Source: Verticiella alkaliphila
Lineage (GTDB): Bacteria; Pseudomonadota; Gammaproteobacteria; Burkholderiales; Burkholderiaceae_B
NCBI RefSeq assembly: GCF_018904615.1
Contig: NZ_JADCNH010000044.1
Location: forward strand, 1-33,931
DNA length: 33,931 nucleotides
Direction of reading: 5' to 3'
Part shown: piece by piece, positions 10,281 through 18,305 of the stretch
How positions within the stretch are numbered: position 1 is the first letter of the stretch
How the letters are laid out: the number at the start of each line of letters is the position of its first letter
Translations under genes and position numbers: made by a program
Notes under the pieces: model-generated
Seen by the model: the letters and a program-made list of their open reading frames with translations, nothing else
The model's database searches: none
What the model was told of the DNA's origin: nothing

Positions 10281-11356
10281 TCAGTGCTCGTGTTCCTGCA
10301 GCACGAGATAGGCCATGCCGTCTTCGGTGGCCAAGCCGGCCTTGGCACCGATGGGCAGCGTCACCTTGCCCTGGACATGGCCGAACGGCAACCCCGTGAC
10401 GACGGGCACGCCGGTCTCGCGGCGGATCCATGCGATCACGTCCGGCAAGTCATAGCCGTCGTCCAGCGGCGCGGTGCGGTACTCGGTGAAGCGTCCGAGC
10501 ACGATGGCCTTCTGCCGCGCCAGCACGCCCGCATGCAGCAGTTGCAGCAGCATGCGCTCGACGCGGTAGGGCGTCTCGGCCACGTCCTCGAGGAACAGGA
10601 TGCCGCCCCGGATGCGCGGCAGGTAGGGCGTACCCACGAGCGAGGCCACGATGGCCAGATTGCCGCCCCAGAGCACGCCACGTGTGTCCACCGGGTCGGC
10701 ATCGGCCGATTCGAAGCTCAGGATCTCGAGCTCGTCGCGCATGACTTCGCCAAAGACTTCCGCCGTCAGCAGATCGACCTTCTTCACGCCGAAGTCGGCG
10801 CGCGCCATCGGGCCGGCATAGCTCACGGCACCGGTCTTGGCGAGCAGCCCCAGCTGGAACGCCGTGAAATCGCTGTGCCCGACGAAGCGCTTGCCGCTGT
10901 CGGCCATCGCCTGCCAGTCGATGCGATGCAAAAGTCGGGACATTCCGTAGCCGCCCCGAGTGGCCATCACGATGTCGTGGGATTGCTTGATGGCACGCGT
11001 GAAAGCAGCGAGCCGCTGCTCGTCGGTGCCGGCAAAGCGCTGCTCGCGTGCCAGCGCGGTGCGATCCAGGCGCGTGGTGTAGCCCAGGGCCTGCAGGTGC
11101 GCCTGAGCGCGCTCGAGCGACTCCGGGTCCGGCACGACGCCCGCGGCGACATCAGGTAGATGCCGGGCTTGCGGCGACGGGCGTTGCCACGCGTGGCAGC
11201 GCCGTGGTCATGCGCATGATCGTGATCGTGGGCGTGATCGTGCGCATGCGGCGCGGCGACGGCATGATCGTGCGCCTGCCGGTCCGCCCCGCTCGGTACG
11301 ACAGCGGGTTGACGGACGGCGGGCTTGCGGCGGGGTGTGGCGGCGGTCTTGGGCAT
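10281..11356 (-). CDS. ldcA: LD-carboxypeptidase (peptidase S66), frameshifted near the N-terminus
   Basis: The family removes the terminal D-Ala from murein tetrapeptides during cell-wall recycling. The body of the protein (10281-11135) has the nucleophile segment FVGHSDFTAF, ATRGGYGMSRLL, the acidic FLEDV and the His in GLPFGHVQGKV, matching the Ser-Glu-His triad of S66 enzymes. The expected first strand (RKPGIYLMSP) is present but in another frame that opens at the ATG at 11356. The switch falls at about 11141-11146: restoring one G would give SPAGVVPDPESLERA in a single frame (about 358 residues). As read, that frame runs on to 10967 in non-homologous residues, while the catalytic part could start only at a GTG at 11135. 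The N-terminal extension is rich in His-Asp-His-Ala. Sequencing error, a real mutation or frameshifting are all possible. Confidence 0.8.
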
Positions 11357-11388
11357 GATGCGCGCCAGTGTAGCCGGGTGGCCCGAGG

Positions 11389-11727
11389 TCAGTCGAACGC
11401 CTTGCCATCGAGCTGGCGCAAGACGGCCAGCAACTCGTCGATCGCGACCTCACCATCGCCGTCACGCGCGGCGCGGGCCACGCACCCGCGCGCATGCGAT
11501 TCGAGCAACTGCTTGGCCACGCCATTCAACGCCGACTTCGCAGCGGCCAGCTGCGTGAGCACGTCCACGCAGTAGCGATCCTCCTCGATCATGCGCGCGA
11601 CGCCGCGCACCTGACCCTCGACACGGCCAAGCCGGGCGAGCAGCCGCGCCTTGTCGGGCTGCACCACGCGGCGAGCGGGGTCGTGCGCCACGTGGCAAAC
11701 TTCGCCTGCGATCTCAGGCGACGTCAT
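11389..11727 (-). CDS. csoR: Copper-sensing repressor, CsoR/FrmR/RcnR family
   Basis: This 112-residue all-helical repressor has the conserved core RLGRVEGQVRGVARMIEED. The metal-ligand pattern reads Cys53 (in DRYCVD), His78 and Cys82 (in ESHARGC), which is the Cys / His-x3-Cys set of Cu(I)-binding CsoR, not the RcnR (Ni/Co) or FrmR (formaldehyde) pattern. An extra N-terminal cluster CHVAHD is unusual. The start at 11727 overlaps the end of the copZ-like gene by 14 bases. It is the last gene of copA-copZ-csoR and a CsoR-type palindrome lies in the copA promoter, so autoregulated copper derepression is the natural reading. Confidence 0.9.
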   Translation of the reverse strand: MTSPEIAGEVCHVAHDPARRVVQPDKARLLARLGRVEGQVRGVARMIEEDRYCVDVLTQLAAAKSALNGVAKQLLESHARGCVARAARDGDGEVAIDELLAVLRQLDGKAFD

Positions 11728-11929
11728 AGCCCGCATCCTCGATGGCCGAGACGACGGTGGCGCGGTCGGTGCCACCCGCCCCGTCAAGCCGCACCTCGGT
11801 GCGGCCCGTGGCCTGCGTCACGCTCACCTCACGAACGCCCGGCAGCGCGCCGATCACGCGGGTCAGCGTGGTCACGCAGCCGCCGCAGGTCACGCCCTGC
11901 ACGTCCAAGGTCAATGTCTGTTCGCTCAT
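11714..11929 (-). CDS. copZ: Heavy-metal-associated (HMA) domain copper chaperone
   Basis: This 71-residue protein is a single ferredoxin-like HMA domain with the metal-binding motif GVTCGGCV (CxxC) at about residues 12-19 and the conserved GYDV end. Such proteins carry Cu(I) to the P-type ATPase. Its ATG overlaps the copA stop as ATGA and its end overlaps csoR, so the three genes are a tightly coupled operon. It differs from the HMA domain inside CopA, so it is a separate chaperone and not a duplicated fragment of the pump. Confidence 0.9.
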   Translation of the reverse strand: MSEQTLTLDVQGVTCGGCVTTLTRVIGALPGVREVSVTQATGRTEVRLDGAGGTDRATVVSAIEDAGYDVA

Positions 11930-14142
11930 GCTGCTCTCCGGATTGGGCTGCGCCAGCGGCGCAACCAGAGTGAATTGCCGACCACCGAGACCGAACTCAG
12001 GGCCATGGCAGCGCCCGCCACCACCGGATTGAGCAGGCCGAAGGCCGCCAGCGGGATGCCGAGCGCGTTGTAGAAAAAGGCGAAGAAAAGGTTTTGGCGG
12101 ATCTTGGCGAGCGTGGCGCGCGACAGTGCGATCGCGTCGGCCACGGCCCGCACGTCGTTGCGCATCAGCGTGACGCCGCCTGCCTCCAGCGCGACGTCGC
12201 TACCCGCGCCCATGGCAAAGCCCACGTCCGCCAGCGCCAACGCAGGCGCATCGTTCACGCCATCGCCCACCATGGCGACGACGCGCCCTTGGGCGTGCTG
12301 CTCGGCCACGAAGTCGGACTTGTGCTGCGGCCGCATCTGCGCGCGGTATTGGGTGATGCCCACCGTGCGCGCCACCGCCGCCGCCGTGTGCGGGTTGTCG
12401 CCCGTCAGCATGACGACCTCGATGCCGAGCCCATTGAGGGCAGCCACAGCGTCCGCCGCGCCCTCGCGCACGGCGTCGGCGATGGCGATGAAGCCCATCA
12501 GCTGCGCGCCGCGCACGACGGCAATCAGCGTGTCGCCATGCGCGTGCTCGGCAACCAGCGTCTGTGCGGCATCCATCTCGGGGGTGTCCTGCAAGGCCCA
12601 GCGAGGCGCCCCGACGCGCACGCGCACGCCGTCGACCTCACCTTCGACACCAACCCCTTCGACCACACGGAAATCCTCGGCTGGCGGACGCTCCAGGCCG
12701 GCGGCATCCGCCGCCACCAGCACCGCCTGGGCCAGCGGATGCTCACTGCCCGCCTCCAGCGCCGCCGCCAGGCGCAGCAGCTCGCCCTGGCTTCGACCGC
12801 CTACCGGGGTGACCCGCACCACGCGCGGCGCGCCTTCGGTCAGGGTCCCGGTCTTGTCCAGCACCACGACGTCGACTTTGCCGGCACGCTCGAGCGCCGC
12901 AGCACTGCGAAACACGATGCCTTGCGCGGCCCCGCGCCCAATGCCCACCATGATCGCCGTGGGCGTGGCCAGACCGAGCGCGCAGGGGCAGGCGATGACC
13001 AGCACGGCCACGGCGTGCACGAGCGCAGCCACGCCGTCGCCGGTGACCCACCAGGTCACCACGAACGTGACCGCGGCGATGGCGAGCACGACGGGCACGA
13101 AGACGGCGGAGACCCGATCGGCCAGACGCTGACTCGGGGCGCGCGAGCCCTGCGCCTCAGCCACGAGACGGACGATGCGGGCGAGTTGCGTGTGCGCACC
13201 CACACCCGTGGCGCGGATCGTCACGGCGCCGCTGCGGCTGCGCGTGCCGGCGAAGACGTGGGCCCCCACCCGCTTGTCCACCGGCACGGACTCGCCTGTC
13301 AGCAGACTCTCGTCGACGAAGGCTGCGCCAGCGATCACGTCACCGTCGACCGCCACGGTTTCGCCGTGGCGCACGACGACGATGTCTCCGGGCTGCAGAT
13401 CCCCGACCGGCACCTCGCGCAACTGGCCCTCCACCTCGACACGCGCCATGCGCGGTGCGAGGTCGAGCAGGTGGGCGATGGCACTGGAGGCCTTGCCCTT
13501 GGCGCGCTGCTCCATCCACTTGCCCAGCAGGACCAGGGTGATGATCGCCGCGCTCGCCTCGAAGTACACATGGGCATCGTGCAGCCCCAGCGCGGTCACC
13601 ACCGCGCTGTAGCCGTAGGCCATGGTGGTGCCCAGCGCCACCAGCACGTCCATGTTCGCAGCCCCCCCGCGCACGCTGTGCCAAGCGCTGCGATAGAAGC
13701 GCGCCCCCACCCAGAACTGGACCGGCGTGGCAAGCAGCCACTGCCAGCCACGTGGAATGACACCATGCGCGCCCCAGCCCAGCATCGCCGCCATTTCCAC
13801 CAGCAGCGGCAATGTGAAGAGCGCTGCGATCAGGAACCGGCGCAGGTCCGCCTGAGCAGCATGGTCCTGTCCCGCGCGCTGCGCCGTGGGCTCCACGATG
13901 ACCGTCGCGCCATAGCCCGCCTTCGTGACCGCATCGATGAGCGCCTGCGGTGTCGTGCCACCATGGGTCACCTGCGCCGTCTCGGTCGCGAAATTCACCT
14001 GGGCCTCGACGCCGGGCAAGCGATTCAGCACCTTCTCGATGCGGTTCGCGCAGGCAGCGCAGGTCATGCCGCTCAAGGCGAGGCGGGTGGCGCCTGCAAC
14101 AGGGGGCGTAGGGGACGAAGCGGGGCGATCGACGGCGGCCAT
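11926..14142 (-). CDS. copA: Copper-exporting P1B-type ATPase
   Basis: This 738-residue inner-membrane pump exports Cu(I). It has one N-terminal HMA domain (SGMTCAACANRIEK, Cys28 and Cys31), two leading membrane helices, the actuator motif TGES, the intramembrane CPC in IACPCALGLATPTA, the phosphorylation motif DKTGTLT, the SEHPLAQA motif and the hinge MVGDGVNDAPALALADVG, then the last two helices ending in GNSLWLRRW. All catalytic residues appear intact and the length is normal for a one-HMA CopA. The promoter 30-60 bases upstream contains a CsoR-type operator. It is the first gene of copA-copZ-csoR. Confidence 0.95.
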   Translation of the reverse strand: MAAVDRPASSPTPPVAGATRLALSGMTCAACANRIEKVLNRLPGVEAQVNFATETAQVTHGGTTPQALIDAVTKAGYGATVIVEPTAQRAGQDHAAQADLRRFLIAALFTLPLLVEMAAMLGWGAHGVIPRGWQWLLATPVQFWVGARFYRSAWHSVRGGAANMDVLVALGTTMAYGYSAVVTALGLHDAHVYFEASAAIITLVLLGKWMEQRAKGKASSAIAHLLDLAPRMARVEVEGQLREVPVGDLQPGDIVVVRHGETVAVDGDVIAGAAFVDESLLTGESVPVDKRVGAHVFAGTRSRSGAVTIRATGVGAHTQLARIVRLVAEAQGSRAPSQRLADRVSAVFVPVVLAIAAVTFVVTWWVTGDGVAALVHAVAVLVIACPCALGLATPTAIMVGIGRGAAQGIVFRSAAALERAGKVDVVVLDKTGTLTEGAPRVVRVTPVGGRSQGELLRLAAALEAGSEHPLAQAVLVAADAAGLERPPAEDFRVVEGVGVEGEVDGVRVRVGAPRWALQDTPEMDAAQTLVAEHAHGDTLIAVVRGAQLMGFIAIADAVREGAADAVAALNGLGIEVVMLTGDNPHTAAAVARTVGITQYRAQMRPQHKSDFVAEQHAQGRVVAMVGDGVNDAPALALADVGFAMGAGSDVALEAGGVTLMRNDVRAVADAIALSRATLAKIRQNLFFAFFYNALGIPLAAFGLLNPVVAGAAMALSSVSVVGNSLWLRRWRSPIRRAA

Positions 14143-14171
14143 CGCGAGTTCTCAAGGAAGCCAGACACTTC

Positions 14172-14200
14172 AATATACCCCCAGGGGGTATCTATCGCAA
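14172..14200 (-). promoter_or_regulatory. copA promoter (-35 TTGCGA, -10 TATATT, 17-bp spacer)
   Basis: Read on the minus strand, TTGCGA (14200-14195) and TATATT (14177-14172) are separated by exactly 17 bases. The -10 matches TATAAT at five of six positions. The spacer is almost entirely the CsoR-type palindrome, so repressor binding would directly block RNA polymerase. The copA ATG lies about 30 bases downstream. Confidence 0.72.
14175..14191. promoter_or_regulatory. CsoR-type operator palindrome
   Basis: ATACCCCCAGGGGGTAT is a perfect inverted repeat with 8-base arms around a central A. It matches the known G/C-tract operator form of CsoR-family regulators (TACC...GGTA with C and G runs), and the csoR gene is in the operon it precedes. 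It fills the spacer of the copA promoter. Confidence 0.85.
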
Positions 14201-14217
14201 GTGAGCCACCGGCAAGA

Positions 14218-15105
14218 TCACGGCGTCAGCGCCATTGCAAGCGCGTTGGCGTTGCGCCGCATCATGGTGAGGTAATCCGGCGCGTCGCCACCCTCCCCCG
14301 ACAAGGCATCGCTGTAGAGTGTGCCGCCCAGACGCGCGCCGGTCTCGGCGGCGATCTGGCGCAATACGGCCGCGCTCGCCATGTTCTCGACGAACAAGGC
14401 CGTGATGCCCTCGACGCGCACCTGCCGGATCAGCGCGGCGAGCTGACGCGCGGATGGCTCGCTCGCCGTCGTGAGCCCTTGGGCCGGCACGAACGTCACA
14501 CCGTAGCGGTCACCGAAGTAGCCCATCGCGTCGTGGGTGGTGATGACCTTGCGCCGGTCGGCCGGGATGCCCGAAAAGCGCGCCTGAATGTCGGTGTCGA
14601 GCGCCTGCAGCCTAGCCAGGTAAGCCTGTGCGTTGCGCGCATAGGCGTCCGCCTGCGCCGGATCGACCTGGGCCAGTGCCTGGGCGATGTTGCGCACGTA
14701 CTGCTGCACGGCAACGGGATCCTGCCAGGCATGGGGATCAGGTACATCGCCCCGCCCCTGGGCCACGGTTCGCACCTTCACGCCGTCACTGGCTGCCTGC
14801 ACCGGGCCGCCGTAGCCGGCTGCCTGGACGAGGCGTGTGAGCCACCCTTCGAAGCCCAGCCCATTGATGAGCACCAGCCGCGCGTTGGCCACCCGCCCCA
14901 CGTCGGCCGGCGTGGGCTGATAGACGTGCCCGTCCTGGTCGGGCCCGATGAGCGCGGACACCGCGACGTGCTCGCCGCCGACTTGACGCGCGAGGTCCGC
15001 CAGGATGCTGAAACTCGCGACGACCGGGATCGGCTCGGCACGAAGGGCCTGAGCAGCACCGAGCCAGAGCACGCCGCACAGGACGACACGTAGCCATTGC
15101 TTCAT
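14218..15105 (-). CDS. znuA: Zinc-type ABC transporter periplasmic binding protein
   Basis: This 295-residue cluster A-I binding protein has a Sec signal peptide (about residues 1-23, ending ALRA). The four metal ligands read His60 (DGHVYQPTP), His125 (DPHAWQDP), His191 (TTHDAMGYFG) and Asp266 (LYSDAL). A His-His-His-Asp set is typical of zinc-binding members, while Mn members usually have Glu third, so zinc is favoured though not proven. The long His-rich loop of E. coli ZnuA is absent. GGAG lies before the ATG. It is the last gene of the transporter operon, 42 bases after the permease gene; the copA promoter starts right after it. Confidence 0.88.
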   Translation of the reverse strand: MKQWLRVVLCGVLWLGAAQALRAEPIPVVASFSILADLARQVGGEHVAVSALIGPDQDGHVYQPTPADVGRVANARLVLINGLGFEGWLTRLVQAAGYGGPVQAASDGVKVRTVAQGRGDVPDPHAWQDPVAVQQYVRNIAQALAQVDPAQADAYARNAQAYLARLQALDTDIQARFSGIPADRRKVITTHDAMGYFGDRYGVTFVPAQGLTTASEPSARQLAALIRQVRVEGITALFVENMASAAVLRQIAAETGARLGGTLYSDALSGEGGDAPDYLTMMRRNANALAMALTP

Positions 15106-15147
15106 GAGAGAACTCCAGCGCCGCGACAGGCGCTTACAAGGGGGGCA

Positions 15148-16017
15148 TCACAACGGGGGCATGGCTGCGCGTCGCCGATTGCCGCGCCAGCCTTGGGGCG
15201 CGAGCAGCAGCGAGACGGCGTACAGCGCCCCCGAACACATCACGATGACCGGCCCGGAAGGCAGATCGGCATGGAACGACACCAAGAGACCAGCGTACCC
15301 TGCCACGACGGCCTGTGCGGCCGCGTTGAGCAGCTGGGCAGGCAGCATGGCGTGCCAGAGCCGCGCCGACACCGCAGGCAGCATCATGAGCCCCACGGCC
15401 ATGAGCGTGCCCATCACTTGAAACGCCGCCACCAGGTTGGCCACCACGAGCAGCAGGAACACGACCTGGTAGAGGCCGCCCGCCCCTGACATGCTGCGCA
15501 GATACCCCGGATCGAAGCTCTCGAGCAGGAACGCGCGATACAACACGGCCATGGCAAGCAGCGTCACGCTGGCAACCCCGGCGACGAGGACGAGCCCGTC
15601 ACGGTCCACGCCCAGGATGTTGCCAAAGAGAATGTGCAGCAGGTCCAGCTGGGTACCGTGCGACGAAATCAGGAGCACCCCGACCGCCAGCGCGATCAGG
15701 TAGCCTGCCGCGAAGCTCGCGTCTTCCTTCAGATCGGTGAAGCGGCTAACCCAGGCTGCCCCCAGCACCACCACGACGCCCGCGATGAATCCGCCCAGGC
15801 TCAACGCCGGCAGAGACAGGCCGGCCAGCAGGAACCCGACAGCCACGCCGGGCAGAACGGCGTGCGCGAGGGCATCGCCCACCAGGCTCATGCGGCGCAA
15901 GGTGAGCAGCACCCCCAGTGGCGCACTCCCGAGCGCGAGCGCCAGGGTGGCCGCGAGAGCACGACGCATGAAAACGAAATCGGCGAACGGAGCGACCGCC
16001 CAGTCGTACAAACTCAC
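15148..16017 (-). CDS. znuB: Zinc-type ABC transporter permease, ABC-3 family
   Basis: This is a very hydrophobic protein of about 289 residues with seven or eight membrane segments and the ABC-3 hallmarks: LTLRRMSLVGDALAHAVLPG near the N-terminus (coupling region) and MGTLMAVGLMMLPAVSARLW later. It forms the inner-membrane channel of the importer. I favour the GTG at 16017 because GGGAG lies about 10 bases upstream; a TTG at 16023 is an alternative. Its 5' end overlaps the frameshifted reading of the ATPase gene, but would be separate from it (87 bases) if that frameshift were corrected. Confidence 0.88.
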   Translation of the reverse strand: MSLYDWAVAPFADFVFMRRALAATLALALGSAPLGVLLTLRRMSLVGDALAHAVLPGVAVGFLLAGLSLPALSLGGFIAGVVVVLGAAWVSRFTDLKEDASFAAGYLIALAVGVLLISSHGTQLDLLHILFGNILGVDRDGLVLVAGVASVTLLAMAVLYRAFLLESFDPGYLRSMSGAGGLYQVVFLLLVVANLVAAFQVMGTLMAVGLMMLPAVSARLWHAMLPAQLLNAAAQAVVAGYAGLLVSFHADLPSGPVIVMCSGALYAVSLLLAPQGWRGNRRRAAMPPL

Positions 16018-16856
16018 CGGCAAGAAACTCCCGGCAAACCCGCGACGCGGCGCCTTGCGAGAGACACCGAACGGCGTCCACTCGCGCCTGCCATCCCCGC
16101 CATCTCAGGCCGCCCTGTCGTGCCAAGCGTCAGCGAGCTGCCCGACGTGGCGCAGGTTCTCGTCGCACAGTACCTCGGCCGTGGGCCCCAGGCCACAGGA
16201 GCATGTGCCAACAGCAGCGTCTGGGGGAACCACTGACGCACCTGGGCGTGATCGTGCAGCACAGCCACCACAGTGCGGTTTTCGGCGTGCCAGTCGGCCA
16301 CGGTGCGCAAGAGCGCCTCGGTCGTCGCGGCGTCAACCGCATTGAACGGCTCGTCGAGCAGGATGAACCGTGCATCCTGCAACTGCACCCGTACGAAGAG
16401 CATGCGTTGAAACTGCCCCGCGGACAACGTGCCGACCGGGCGATCGAGCACGTCGCCCAGCCCGACCGCAGCCAGGGCGTCGCAAGCAGCCTCGCGCTGC
16501 GCGCGGCTGACCCGGTGCCAGATGCGCGCCGCGGGCCAGAACCCCAGGCAGACGCAATCCAGAACCGACAGCGGAAAGCCGCGCTCGATACTGCTTTGCT
16601 GGGCGAGGTAAGCCATGCCGTGACGCGGCAGCGCACGCGTGACGCGGCCCGCGGCGAGCGGCACGAGATCCGCGATGGCCTTGAGCAGCGTGCTCTTGCC
16701 TGCGCCGTTGGGCCCGACGACGGCGGTGAGCGATCCGGCGGTGAAGCCCCCGGTCACGTCACGCAGCACGGTGCGGCCCCGGTAGGCGACGCCCACGCCG
16801 TCCAGCTGGACGGCCGGCGCGGCTTCGCGTGTGGGGATGAGGCGCAGACCCGTCAT
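16014..16856 (-). CDS. znuC: Zinc-type ABC transporter ATP-binding protein, frameshifted 3' end
   Basis: The ATPase has Walker A GPNGAGKS, signature LSAGQFQRM, Walker B FILLDEPF and the H-loop in VLHDH, so the catalytic core is complete. As read, the frame runs 280 residues and overlaps the permease start. After LLLAHAPVAWGP the residues become unlike the family; in another frame the tail is TAEVLCDENLRHVGQ with a stop at 16105-16107, as expected for a 250-residue protein. One base (G or C) appears to be missing in the G/C runs at about 16181-16190. The change is beyond all catalytic motifs, so function may survive even if real. The ATG at 16856 overlaps the stop of a small upstream ORF as ATGA. 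Confidence 0.85.
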   Translation of the reverse strand: MTGLRLIPTREAAPAVQLDGVGVAYRGRTVLRDVTGGFTAGSLTAVVGPNGAGKSTLLKAIADLVPLAAGRVTRALPRHGMAYLAQQSSIERGFPLSVLDCVCLGFWPAARIWHRVSRAQREAACDALAAVGLGDVLDRPVGTLSAGQFQRMLFVRVQLQDARFILLDEPFNAVDAATTEALLRTVADWHAENRTVVAVLHDHAQVRQWFPQTLLLAHAPVAWGPRPRYCATRTCATSGSSLTLGTTGRPEMAGMAGASGRRSVSLARRRVAGLPGVSCR

Positions 16857-16996
16857 GCGCCACTGCCCCACGCCCAGGCCACCACGGCCCACAAGCCGGC
16901 CACGAGCGGCAGCACGACGGCGACGCGCGCACTGGCCGAATACGCCAGCACGCTGGCGCGGCGAGCACGCGACGAGTAAGAAAGGGACGCAGACAT
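16853..16996 (-). CDS. Small predicted membrane protein upstream of the zinc ABC ATPase
   Basis: A 47-codon frame starts with ATG at 16996 and ends with a TGA that overlaps the ATPase ATG (ATGA). The N-terminal 24 residues are Ser/Arg-rich and basic; residues 25-43 (VAVVLPLVAGLWAVVAWAW) form one clear membrane segment. No standard ribosome site is visible. I do not recognise a family. Its place as first gene of a metal importer operon and its stop/start coupling suggest a small transporter subunit, a regulator of the transporter or a translational leader; these are inferences. Confidence 0.5.
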   Translation of the reverse strand: MSASLSYSSRARRASVLAYSASARVAVVLPLVAGLWAVVAWAWGSGA

Positions 16997-17015
16997 GGCG
17001 AACGACGCTGTACGC

Positions 17016-17032
17016 AACATTGTTGCAATGTT
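17016..17032. promoter_or_regulatory. Zur-like palindrome upstream of the zinc transporter operon
   Basis: AACATTGTTGCAATGTT has 7-base arms (AACATTG and CAATGTT) around TTG. It is AT-rich in a GC-rich setting and lies 20 bases before the small membrane ORF. Its position before a zinc importer and its general form suggest a Zur-type operator; no zur gene is in the window and the exact consensus of this organism is unknown to me. Confidence 0.5.
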
Positions 17033-17652
<620 letters not shown>

Positions 17653-17664
17653 CTACACTGCCGC

Positions 17665-18282
17665 ATGCTCGATGCGTCGCCCCGCCCCCATTTCATCGTC
17701 CTGGACGCCTGTATCCTGATGTCCGGTGTCCTGCGCCCCGCCCTGCTCGATCTGGCGGCGGCCGGCTGGTTCCACCCCTTGTGGTCGGAGCGCATCGGCC
17801 TGGAGTGGCGACGCAACGCCGCGCGCATCTGGCCCATCGAGCCTGAGCTGCTCATGCGCGAGTGGACGCTCATGCAGTCACGCTTTCCGGCCGCGGATCC
17901 GGGTGATACCGCCCCCTACGAAGCGGTGCTGCGCCACAGCGACCCAAAGGATTTCCACGTGATCGCCGCGGGCCTGGCCGGCAAGGCCCGATGCGGGCTG
18001 CCCGCACCGCCCCGCGTGACCGTGCTCACGTGGAACCTGAAAGACTTCAACCGCAGCGAGCTGCGCCAGCAAGGCATGGACGTGTCTGATCCGGACCGTC
18101 TCTTCGCGCAATGGTGGCAGACGGATGCCGCCGCCATCGAGACCGTGCTGCAGCGCACGCTAGCCGACCTGGCTGCCGACGGCCGCCCGCGCGATGGTGC
18201 GCTGCCTGAGGTCTTGCACCGCGAACGTCTGTACCGTCTCTCGAACCTTGCCCGCCAACGCTCGGCCGCGCTCGCCGCCTGA
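17665..18282 (+). CDS. PIN-domain protein, putative ribonuclease
   Basis: This 205-residue protein opens with the PIN strand [13 protein letters not shown] carrying the first conserved Asp, and later has [15 protein letters not shown] and [10 protein letters not shown], giving the acidic cluster of Mg-dependent PIN nucleases. The last 60 residues are helical and of unknown role. No antitoxin-like small gene lies beside it, so it is not an obvious VapC toxin; it may be a solitary RNase. The frame is open far upstream but there lies opposite tadA; the ATG at 17665 begins the family-like part. A TACACT, -10-like, ends five bases before the ATG, so the transcript may have almost no leader. The flavin oxidoreductase follows after 23 bases. 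Confidence 0.75.
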   Translation: MLDASPRPHFIVLDACILMSGVLRPALLDLAAAGWFHPLWSERIGLEWRRNAARIWPIEPELLMREWTLMQSRFPAADPGDTAPYEAVLRHSDPKDFHVIAAGLAGKARCGLPAPPRVTVLTWNLKDFNRSELRQQGMDVSDPDRLFAQWWQTDAAAIETVLQRTLADLAADGRPRDGALPEVLHRERLYRLSNLARQRSAALAA

Positions 18283-18305
18283 CCTTCCCGGACCCGGAGA
18301 TCCGC

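Noticed and set aside
11208-11275. Short tandem repeats that could suggest a CRISPR or VNTR array
   Set aside because: The repeats are the coding result of His-Asp-His-Ala units in the ldcA leader; there are no uniform repeats and spacers.
12094-15093. Plus-strand open frame of 999 codons
   Set aside because: It lies opposite copA, its promoter and znuA, has no recognisable domain and arises from the GC-rich third codon positions of the real genes.
17665-18282. VapC toxin of a toxin-antitoxin pair
   Set aside because: No small antitoxin gene lies next to it; neighbours are tadA and a flavin oxidoreductase, and the protein is longer than usual VapC.
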